From an uncultured Ruminococcus sp. (GTDB lineage Bacteria > Bacillota > Clostridia > Oscillospirales > Ruminococcaceae): a stretch of 34,035 bases of DNA. The stretch is taken from the NCBI RefSeq assembly GCF_946415235.1, contig NZ_CAMKRR010000024.1, positions 1 to 34,035 on the forward strand. Reading direction: 5' to 3'. Of this stretch, positions 6,972 through 14,041 are shown in pieces (position 1 is the stretch's first letter; each line of letters begins with the position of its first letter). The notes under the pieces are model-generated. The model searched no databases and was not told the origin of the DNA. It saw only the letters and a list, made by a program, of their open reading frames with translations. A program made the translations under genes and the position numbers.

Positions 6972-8663
6972 ATGAACACGAAAAGATTTATAGCCGGTGC
7001 TTTATCGGCAGCCGTACTTATCCCGTCATCTCTCGGACTCACTTCATTAAATCCTGTCATTGCCTATGCTGCGCCGCATAGAGCAGAATCCGCTTCGGAA
7101 ATATCTGTTTCCGATTCCGAGATCAGTATACATACCGATCAGATATCCCGCGAAGCTGATAAGTCCATAGAGCTTGAAACGGGAGACAGCTGGGAGTATG
7201 ACAAGAGAGCCCGCACCTACAAATGTGCAGCAGGAAAAACAAAGTATTGCCTTAGTTATAATTTCTCGACCTACGCCCTTGATAAGCAGACCCTGAGCAT
7301 TACCCTCAGAGTCACGAACAGCAGCATAACAGACACAGCCGAAAAGATCGTTGAGCTCGTTACGCTCAGTACGCCTTCGGGAAATAATATATATTCCTGC
7401 ACAGCGGAAAAGGACACTAAAAAGTCCACGCCGCAGACCGTCTTTTATACTGTAAAAGCAAGCTTCATATCATATTACGGGAATTCCTTTGTTGCTCTTA
7501 ATTTTGACAGCAAACTAAAGGATCATGAACTAACGATATCAAACTGCACCGTAAGCGCTGACAATGTAGGCTGTATTTATTCCACAGTCACCGATAACAA
7601 GGGACAGAAGCTCCATATGGATCTGAAAAAGAATTCGGGCTTCAGCGACTCAAAATACAATAACTGGCTCAGAAATCTGGGGCGATATACCTCCAGTCTT
7701 TCAGCCATAACCGATATAAAGTACGAGGATATCTATATAAGCTTTGACGATCCTTCCGTTCAGCAGCCCACGTCGTGCTGTGATTATGTCGTAAACGAGT
7801 CGGGACAGTCTGTCGGCGTACTTATCAAATTCCAGCCCGATACCAGTGGTTTTATATTAGAGCAGGTAATGAACGGTCTGTTTGACTGGGGCATCATGCA
7901 TGAGATCTCTCACGCATACAGTCACCTCAACGGCAATAACAAAAGCTACGAACAGTTCAATACCACAGGCGACGAGGGACTTGTAAATGTACGCGGTATC
8001 ACCGCTATCCAGAACTGCTCCGAGCTCAGGAACATCAATATCGGCATAAACGGCATTGATCTCGGCAGCTATAAGCACGCAATGAAAAACAGTGCCGACG
8101 TATACGGTTCTAACGGACTTTTCAACCAGTTATACATCTATGACAAGTACGCAAACAGCTTCAGGGAAGGCTGGAACGTGCTTGAAAAGATAACTCACGG
8201 TGCAGACAGCGGCATCAGCAGTGAAGCACTGAACGGCGCGATACAGTTCATTTCAGAATCAGGCAAGTATACATACGGCGGCTGGGGCAGTAATTCCATA
8301 TGCTTCAGCACAAGAGATACACTGAGGTTCATAAATGTGCTTTATTTCCTTAGCACGAACCACCCCGAATATGGCACATCAAAGGATAAATTCAAGAAAT
8401 TTCTGAATGATTACGTAGGCATAGATATATTTGCTCACTATTACAGAGAGCGGACAAAGAACGATAATTACTATAATCAGAGCATCATCTATTCCGATGT
8501 TAACGGAGACCGCGTTTTCAACGAGAACGACCTGCTGGCTTTAAAGAGCTTTGTCGCAGGAAAAAGCGCTCTTGCTCCCGAGGGCGTTTATCAGGCAGAT
8601 TACAACGGAGACGGCTGTGTAAACGAACAGGACGCCGTTGACATGGAAGAGATGTGGTTCTGA
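6972..8663 (+). CDS. secreted M60-like zinc metallopeptidase with dockerin
   Basis: The 563-aa product begins with a signal peptide (MNTKRF, long hydrophobic core, AYA near residue 33). Residues about 60-200 form a beta-rich N-terminal region of unknown type. The zinc motif HEISH is at 310-314, followed 20 residues later by GDEGLVNV, whose Glu335 fits the HExxH-(8 to 28)-E pattern of the M60/enhancin-like gluzincins that attack mucin-type glycoproteins. The C-terminus has two calcium loops, DVNGDRVFNEND and DYNGDGCVNEQD, forming a dockerin that would fix the enzyme to a cohesin-bearing scaffold outside the cell. The family call rests on the zinc motif and its spacing; substrate is inferred. 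It is followed by a terminator shared with the convergent dockerin gene. Confidence 0.8.
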   Translation: MNTKRFIAGALSAAVLIPSSLGLTSLNPVIAYAAPHRAESASEISVSDSEISIHTDQISREADKSIELETGDSWEYDKRARTYKCAAGKTKYCLSYNFSTYALDKQTLSITLRVTNSSITDTAEKIVELVTLSTPSGNNIYSCTAEKDTKKSTPQTVFYTVKASFISYYGNSFVALNFDSKLKDHELTISNCTVSADNVGCIYSTVTDNKGQKLHMDLKKNSGFSDSKYNNWLRNLGRYTSSLSAITDIKYEDIYISFDDPSVQQPTSCCDYVVNESGQSVGVLIKFQPDTSGFILEQVMNGLFDWGIMHEISHAYSHLNGNNKSYEQFNTTGDEGLVNVRGITAIQNCSELRNINIGINGIDLGSYKHAMKNSADVYGSNGLFNQLYIYDKYANSFREGWNVLEKITHGADSGISSEALNGAIQFISESGKYTYGGWGSNSICFSTRDTLRFINVLYFLSTNHPEYGTSKDKFKKFLNDYVGIDIFAHYYRERTKNDNYYNQSIIYSDVNGDRVFNENDLLALKSFVAGKSALAPEGVYQADYNGDGCVNEQDAVDMEEMWF

Positions 8664-8705
8664 CAATACTGTATTCCCGATCATTATTTCCAAACAGATA
8701 ATAGC

Positions 8706-8746
8706 AAAAAACAGTCACAGGGCATATTGCCCTGTGACTGTTTTTA
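8706..8746. terminator. bidirectional rho-independent terminator
   Basis: A 14-bp perfect stem (ACAGTCACAGGGCA 8711-8724 with its complement 8728-8741) has a 3-base loop. An A-run lies on the left and a T-run on the right, ending both the metallopeptidase gene and the convergent dockerin gene. Confidence 0.9.
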
Positions 8747-8749
8747 TGT

Positions 8750-10585
8750 TTATATCTCTTCCTCTTTCATAACAAGCACGCCGTCGTTCAAAGCCAACCT
8801 GCCGACCGCGTCAGGATGCGTTCCCGGTCCCCATGCACTTAAAACGGATTGTCTGTTTACGACCAATTTTCCGTCCTCAGAGCTCAGCCAGTACTGCTCG
8901 TCGCTGTCATAAAGCTTATACAGCTTATCGTTATGTACATCATAAACGGATAGGTATAAATTATCCTTGCCGTTTTTCAGCACCGCACATATCTCGGGGA
9001 ATCCGTCACCGTTTATGTCAGCCAAATAAGCTGAGGACATTTTCTCATCAATGATAAACGTGACCGAACCTGCTTTCTCGTTATCAGTTTTTATAAAGGA
9101 TATTTTGTTTTCTGTCAGATCCAGCTTGTTGTCGTAAGACTCGGTCCATGTGAATACCATGCCAGGGAAAGCATCAACCGCTATGCTCTCCTCTTTTTCA
9201 AGAGGGTATACTTCATCCTTCTGCCATTTGATCTGCTGGGGTGAATTCTGTTTCTTTACTCTTCCCGCAAAGCGCGTTAGTTCTCCGCATTCAAAGGAAG
9301 AAGTACTGTAACCGACGCCGTTTAAAATGAAATATGAACCGATCACTTCCACATCAAGCTGCTTCCCGTTATCAAGCAAAATACTGTAAGTACATGAATT
9401 GAAACTCAAAGCAAGATAGGAATCGTCTTTTTTATAAAGATCTATACCGCGCAGCAGAGCTGCAGCTTCATTTATCTGCTCCTCGCTGAGAGTGATATAC
9501 GGATCATTGTTCATAGGCTGAAGCTTTGCCTCTTTTATGTTCTCCGAACTCAGCGAACCGATCTCAGCCATTACAGCGTTTATCTCTTCCGACTCGCTTA
9601 TATATTTGTCAATATCCTCATATACTATGGAGATACCCTCAGCTCTGACAAAATCAGTCTTGTCTTTTCCGCGGTAAAGCCCGATATGAGAGATGCTTTC
9701 GGGATATATACCTGTTACGACCAATGAATAGCCGTCACCGTCGTCTATTTCTATTTTTCTGTTATTCCCCTTATTGTAATCCGTAAAGCTTTTGAGGTCA
9801 TACTCTTCAAGATCAGCCCATGTGATGTCAGAGCCTTTTTTTGCAAGCTCCTTCACATCTGCTATCGTCATTTTCTTTTTACATTCACTTGTATCGCAGT
9901 CTGTTTCGGGCAGTCCGAGCAGCTTCCTCTGTATGATCTGAGCATCACCGACAGTCAGGCCGTTGCCGTCCATATCCGCATTTTCCTTGCCCTGTACTGT
10001 AATGCGAGTGTCAGCTGTGCCGTTTATGCCGTACTTGTTAGGATTTGCAAGGGACTGCATTATAAGCACGGCGTCAGCCATATCGAGCTGTCCGTCACAG
10101 TTCGTATCGCCCTTTGCAGGAGCAATATCCCCAACAAGCGGCGGCAGCTCGGAAGTGGTCGTGGTAGTTTCAATACTTGTCGGCATGGAAGTGCCGACAA
10201 AATACGGCATGGTTGTAGTCGTAGTCGTTGTCGTATCGAGCATTTCCATAACACCTGCAAGCGGCGGTATAGTAGTTGTCGTGGTCTCGGCAGAAGTGAC
10301 CATAGTACCCGTGATCGACGGCATAGTCGTCGTTGTGGTAGTTTCCGTTGTACCGCTTTCAAGAGTCGTCAGAGCAGTTGTTACGGGCTCTGTCATACTG
10401 TCGGGAGCAACGATTACACCTGCGGTGCTGACGAGCTCATCTGACATATCAATTATGCTGTCGGGATCCGTTGCCTGTCCCGAGAGTTTCATAAGCTCTT
10501 CCGAAGCAGCAGGAGCCGAACCAACCGAAACGCCGACAGTAACGGTCGCTAAAAGCGAAGCTATCTCTTTAGTGAACTTTCTCAT
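8750..10585 (-). CDS. secreted dockerin protein with Thr-rich P-x-x-x-G repeats; candidate substrate of the adjacent radical SAM enzyme
   Basis: The 611-aa product has a signal peptide (MRKFTKE, hydrophobic core, likely cut near SAPAAS, residues 23-28). Residues 50-152 are a low-complexity region in which Thr runs alternate with short units MPSITG, IPPLAG, MPYFVG and LPPLVG. A two-loop dockerin follows at about 157-228 (DTNCDGQLDMAD and DMDGNGLTVGD with the Ruminococcus linker LANPNKYG). The rest (236-611) is a domain I do not recognise, with an integrin-like DINGDGFPEI segment near its end. The gene overlaps the upstream radical SAM gene by 17 bases and is preceded by GGAGGT, so the two are co-translated. 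That pairing, plus the repeats, suggests the Thr/Pro/Gly units are modified before export. This is inference; the cell-surface location through the dockerin is better supported. Confidence 0.85.
   Translation of the reverse strand: MRKFTKEIASLLATVTVGVSVGSAPAASEELMKLSGQATDPDSIIDMSDELVSTAGVIVAPDSMTEPVTTALTTLESGTTETTTTTTMPSITGTMVTSAETTTTTIPPLAGVMEMLDTTTTTTTTMPYFVGTSMPTSIETTTTTSELPPLVGDIAPAKGDTNCDGQLDMADAVLIMQSLANPNKYGINGTADTRITVQGKENADMDGNGLTVGDAQIIQRKLLGLPETDCDTSECKKKMTIADVKELAKKGSDITWADLEEYDLKSFTDYNKGNNRKIEIDDGDGYSLVVTGIYPESISHIGLYRGKDKTDFVRAEGISIVYEDIDKYISESEEINAVMAEIGSLSSENIKEAKLQPMNNDPYITLSEEQINEAAALLRGIDLYKKDDSYLALSFNSCTYSILLDNGKQLDVEVIGSYFILNGVGYSTSSFECGELTRFAGRVKKQNSPQQIKWQKDEVYPLEKEESIAVDAFPGMVFTWTESYDNKLDLTENKISFIKTDNEKAGSVTFIIDEKMSSAYLADINGDGFPEICAVLKNGKDNLYLSVYDVHNDKLYKLYDSDEQYWLSSEDGKLVVNRQSVLSAWGPGTHPDAVGRLALNDGVLVMKEEEI
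10130..10432 (-). repeat. Thr-rich tandem peptide repeats inside the dockerin protein
   Basis: Four units of a Thr run (5-8 Thr) or Thr-rich segment, followed by [MIL]-P-[SPY]-[ILF]-[TAV]-G, are spaced 19 to 22 residues apart. A fifth, weaker unit (STAGVIVAPD) precedes them. At DNA level these are degenerate ACN triplets, so selection appears to be on the peptide. Confidence 0.75.
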
Positions 10586-11561
10586 TTTTCTTACCTCCGT
10601 TTTCCTTTGATATTATTTCAAGCGCAGTCAGGATATGTACCTGTTCTTCCATGCAGGCGGCTTCCGAAATATCCCTTACCGTGCCTGTTGTAGCCATTTT
10701 TCGGCAGGCGCATGAATTCCTGCAATATTTTGCTATCTCGCAGCCGCTGCATCTCTCCGAGACCATTGAATAATCTGGATGAGCTTTCCTTGCTTTTTCG
10801 GCTTCGATCCCCACCGAAACGTCTCCGCAGCGGTATTCGGGTATATTCTGGAACTGAACGCACGGATAGAAGCTGCCGTCCCAGTTTATGAATATCTTTT
10901 TTCTGCATATCTCGCAGAGACTTGATTTGTTTTCCCTGATAGTCTTCTTTTTCGCGGCGAGCTCATACACGAAAAGCCCGGGGATATCAGCGATCCTCCG
11001 CCATTGCTCCCTAAGCTCGTCACCGAAGCCGTCGGGATCGTCCGTTACAAGGAAGGCGTCCATTGCCGCAGATACCTTTTTCACGCCGAGAGCTTTCAGA
11101 TACATGATATTATCATAGAGCTTCGGGAGCGTCTGAGCCGTATAAACGAGCTGCACAAGGGTCTCGGGCTGATATTTCAGCAGCAGCTTAAGATTTGCGT
11201 CAAGGACTGCCGTGTCCGCACCGCGGTCGGTACATTCCCTGCCGTCGTGGGACATATTTATGATAACCTTTCTGTCCGCGCACCACTTTATAAACTCCTC
11301 GTCGAGCAGCGTTCCGTTCGTAGTTATTACGAACTCCTTTGCTTCAAGGTTTTCGCAGTAATACTTTACCGTATCCTTATAGAGCAGCGGTTCGCCGCCG
11401 AAGAGATAAACTGTCCCCGCATCACCGCGGCTTTTTATAAAATCCGCTATCCTGACACGCATTTCATTGTTTATAGAGCCATACACGGTATTGAGATGCC
11501 TTTCGTAGCAATAGCTGCATCTCAGATTGCATTTATTCGTTATGCTTATAGTGTAATCCAT
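10569..11561 (-). CDS. radical SAM/SPASM peptide-modifying enzyme
   Basis: The 330-aa product starts directly with the radical SAM cluster motif CNLRCSYC (Cys11, Cys15, Cys18), followed by GGEP (55-58), the SAM-binding signature. The C-terminal third is a SPASM domain with ten cysteines (216, 219, 234, 245, 271, 274, 280, 284, 286, 303) able to hold two auxiliary iron-sulphur clusters, as in the anaerobic sulfatase-maturing and peptide-maturing enzymes. Such enzymes install thioether, C-C or other cross-links in ribosomal peptides. There is no sulfatase nearby, and the next gene, overlapping by 17 bases, encodes a secreted repeat protein, so that protein is the likely target. From memory it resembles the maturases labelled FibroRumin in Fibrobacter and Ruminococcus, but I cannot check this. 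No recognisable RRE domain is fused to it. Confidence 0.88.
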   Translation of the reverse strand: MDYTISITNKCNLRCSYCYERHLNTVYGSINNEMRVRIADFIKSRGDAGTVYLFGGEPLLYKDTVKYYCENLEAKEFVITTNGTLLDEEFIKWCADRKVIINMSHDGRECTDRGADTAVLDANLKLLLKYQPETLVQLVYTAQTLPKLYDNIMYLKALGVKKVSAAMDAFLVTDDPDGFGDELREQWRRIADIPGLFVYELAAKKKTIRENKSSLCEICRKKIFINWDGSFYPCVQFQNIPEYRCGDVSVGIEAEKARKAHPDYSMVSERCSGCEIAKYCRNSCACRKMATTGTVRDISEAACMEEQVHILTALEIISKENGGKKNEKVH

Positions 11562-11599
11562 AGTATCAACTCTTTTCCCGCAAGCCTTCTCTTAACATC

Positions 11600-11628
11600 A
11601 GTATAATACATTTCTCTTAAAAGTGCAA
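11600..11628 (-). promoter_or_regulatory. promoter for the radical SAM-dockerin protein operon
   Basis: Minus strand: TTGCAC, 17-base spacer, TATACT; start site near 11593, about 32 bases before the ATG. The gap 11629-11784 is very AT-rich and shows no gene. Confidence 0.6.
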
Positions 11629-11784
11629 TATAATACAAAAAAATAAATATCACAACAAAATACTGTTTATTTATTAGACGTATGAGAATCACATTTCTCT
11701 CACAGTTTTAAAAAATTTTCAAGTTTTTTCTCCCCGACAGCTTTCCGCGCGAACCGAAAACGCCTGCTTTTTCAGCTGTTTCCA

Positions 11785-11814
11785 TTGACTTTTTCCGCCT
11801 TCATATGGTATAAT
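11785..11814 (+). promoter_or_regulatory. promoter for the MoxR-DUF58-transglutaminase operon
   Basis: TTGACT, 18-base spacer, perfect TATAAT; start site near 11821, leaving a leader of about 94 bases before the MoxR ATG at 11915, which has the ribosome site AGGAGG. Confidence 0.75.
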
Positions 11815-11914
11815 TCTGATATAGACAGTGATCGTTAAAAAAGTTCGTCATGTATGAAAGATGTATAAACATTCAAAGAATAACTTCGGCAGCGTTTAAA
11901 AGGAGGAACTGTAA

Positions 11915-12832
11915 ATGATAAAGAAACTGAAAGCACACATAAGCGAATACTTCGTGGGAAAAGAAGAAATAATCGAAAATCTGCTTATCTGCCTCTTTTC
12001 GGGAGGTCATGTCCTCTTGGAGGGTATCCCGGGAGTCGGAAAGACCACCCTTGCTTCCACACTTGCAAGATCTGTTGAATGTGACTTCGGAAGGATACAG
12101 TTCACTCCCGATACTCTGCCCACCGATGTAATGGGAACAGAGATATTCAACATGAAGACAGGCGAATTCGAGTATCGTGAGGGCGCGATAATGCATCAGA
12201 TAGTCCTTGCCGATGAAATAAACCGTACTTCCCCCAAAACTCAGGCAAGCCTCCTTGAAGCCATGGCAGAGGGACAGACTACAGTAAGCGGCGTAAAGCA
12301 CAAGCTCCCTCAGCCCTTCATGGTCATCGCAACACAGAACCCGGTGGAATTTATGGGAACATATCCCCTTCCCGAGGCTCAGATAGACAGATTCATGATG
12401 AAGATAGATCTTGATTATCCCGATGAAGCCGAAGAGATCAGAATGACGAAGAATATGCTTGACGGAAAGACCATAGATACCGTCGAAAGCGTCATTACCT
12501 CGGAGGACGTCCTAAAGATCAGAGAGCAGGTGGCAAAGGTCACCATAAAGGACGAGGTCATAGGCTATGCAAGGGACATAGCAGAAATGACAAGAGAAGA
12601 AAAACGCTTTGTCCTCGGCGCAAGTCCGAGAGCAGTCCTTGCACTTGTAAAAGCCTCTCAGGCAAAAGCCTTCCTCGAGGGACGCGATTATGTAAAGCCC
12701 GACGATGTCAAGGCTGCAGCTCCGAACATTCTCCGTCACAGGCTCAGTCTTACCTCGGAAGCAAAGATCGCAAAGGAAAACAAAGACGAAATAATCAGAA
12801 AGCTCATCCATAAGACAAAGATACCGCTCTGA
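11915..12832 (+). CDS. MoxR-family AAA+ ATPase
   Basis: The 305-aa product is full length for the family. Walker A is GIPGVGKT (37-44), Walker B LADEINR (98-104), with the AAA_3 core ATQNPVEFMGTYPLPEAQ and the lid domain containing GASPRAVLALVKASQA. MoxR ATPases are cytoplasmic chaperone-like ATPases that work with VWA or DUF58 partners to mature or assemble membrane and secreted complexes. The next two genes, a DUF58 protein and a membrane transglutaminase, are the classic partners and lie 42 bases downstream and then overlapping, so the three form one operon. What this set acts on in this bacterium is not known; cell-envelope maintenance is an inference. Confidence 0.93.
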   Translation: MIKKLKAHISEYFVGKEEIIENLLICLFSGGHVLLEGIPGVGKTTLASTLARSVECDFGRIQFTPDTLPTDVMGTEIFNMKTGEFEYREGAIMHQIVLADEINRTSPKTQASLLEAMAEGQTTVSGVKHKLPQPFMVIATQNPVEFMGTYPLPEAQIDRFMMKIDLDYPDEAEEIRMTKNMLDGKTIDTVESVITSEDVLKIREQVAKVTIKDEVIGYARDIAEMTREEKRFVLGASPRAVLALVKASQAKAFLEGRDYVKPDDVKAAAPNILRHRLSLTSEAKIAKENKDEIIRKLIHKTKIPL

Positions 12833-12874
12833 TGCCACATCCGTTACGAAACACAACTATTCAGAGGACTTTTT

Positions 12875-14041
12875 ATGAAAAGAAACAGAATTATATGGTT
12901 TTGCCTGTGGATAATTTCCATTGTCGGGATAAGCCTTAAGGGCGGCGCTGTGACATACGGATTTTTCGCAGTTCTCACCCTTGTCCCGCTGATATCTGTT
13001 CTGTATCTGCTGGGAGTATATTCGCTTTTCCATATCTATCAGGAACTTGAACAGCGCTTCGTTTCCGTGAACGAACCCGTTCATTACCGTTTTGCGCTGG
13101 TAAACGAATTTCCTCTCCAGTTCGTGGGCATAAGAGTAAGATTTTTCTCGTCATTCTCTTCCATCACCGATCTTGACGACGCAACGGAATACGAGCTCAG
13201 GCCCAATTCAAGAATAGAGAAGGAGACCCGCCTTGTCTGCAAATACAGAGGAGAATACGAGATAGGCATAAAGGCCATCGAGATACAGGACTATTTTCGC
13301 CTGTTCAGGATAAAGTACAGGAACAAGGAATTCATACACGCTGTTGTAAAGCCTCAGCTGCTGAAAATAGACTCCCTCGGCGGCATAGAGCTGTCAGACG
13401 CAGTAAGGGAGTCACAGCGCACTATGTCCGAGCTTGATATAACGAGCCGCGAATATGTTCCCGGAGACGACAGAAGGTTCATAAACTGGAGCCAGTCGGC
13501 AAGAACGGGAAGCCTTATGACAAGAAACCTGACAGGTTCAAATCATCAGGAGATAGCCATAATCACCGATACCTTCAGGTACAGCACCGAGCAGTCGGAA
13601 TTCCTCCCCGCAGAAAACAGGATACTGGAGCTAACGCTGGCGCTCTCGTATTATTTCAGCAGGAATAATATATGCGCCGCAGAGTATCATCTTCAGCAGG
13701 ACATAGTGCGCCTTATGGTGGAAAGCACATGGAAATTCGAGGAATTTTACAACAACATCTCGGAGATCAGCTTCAGCAGCATGAACACTCACCGTTCCCT
13801 TTATGAGTCAGCGATGAGGAGAAGAGACATATTCGACAGCTCAATGGTATTCCTGATACTGTCATTATGGGATCAGGAGACCGAGAAGCTGCTGAAAGAG
13901 CTGGAAGCAAACGATCTGCATACAGTGATATGCTTCGTCAGTGACAGCGAAAAGGATATCCCCGATCTTTCGGGACACAAGAGCTGCGATCTTATCAATA
14001 TCTCACCCTGCGGCGAGTTAACAAAGGAGCTGGGCGAATGA
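12875..14041 (+). CDS. DUF58 domain protein, membrane-anchored
   Basis: The 388-aa product has two hydrophobic segments within residues 6-56, then a beta-rich domain. The DUF58 signature SREYVPGDDRRFINWSQSAR is at residues 191-210, followed by TGSLMTRN. DUF58 proteins have a VWA-like fold and partner with MoxR ATPases. The ribosome site is GAGGAC, weaker than the neighbours. The stop overlaps the start of the transglutaminase gene by four bases (ATGA), indicating translational coupling. Confidence 0.9.
   Translation: MKRNRIIWFCLWIISIVGISLKGGAVTYGFFAVLTLVPLISVLYLLGVYSLFHIYQELEQRFVSVNEPVHYRFALVNEFPLQFVGIRVRFFSSFSSITDLDDATEYELRPNSRIEKETRLVCKYRGEYEIGIKAIEIQDYFRLFRIKYRNKEFIHAVVKPQLLKIDSLGGIELSDAVRESQRTMSELDITSREYVPGDDRRFINWSQSARTGSLMTRNLTGSNHQEIAIITDTFRYSTEQSEFLPAENRILELTLALSYYFSRNNICAAEYHLQQDIVRLMVESTWKFEEFYNNISEISFSSMNTHRSLYESAMRRRDIFDSSMVFLILSLWDQETEKLLKELEANDLHTVICFVSDSEKDIPDLSGHKSCDLINISPCGELTKELGE

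Noticed and set aside
10130-10432. Triplet-rich DNA tract as a possible unstable simple repeat
   Set aside because: The Thr codons are mixed (ACN) and interrupted by P-x-x-x-G units, so it is a protein-level repeat rather than a slippage tract.
10569-11561. Sulfatase-maturing enzyme as the role of the radical SAM protein
   Set aside because: No sulfatase gene is in the window, and the coupled neighbour is a repeat-bearing dockerin protein.
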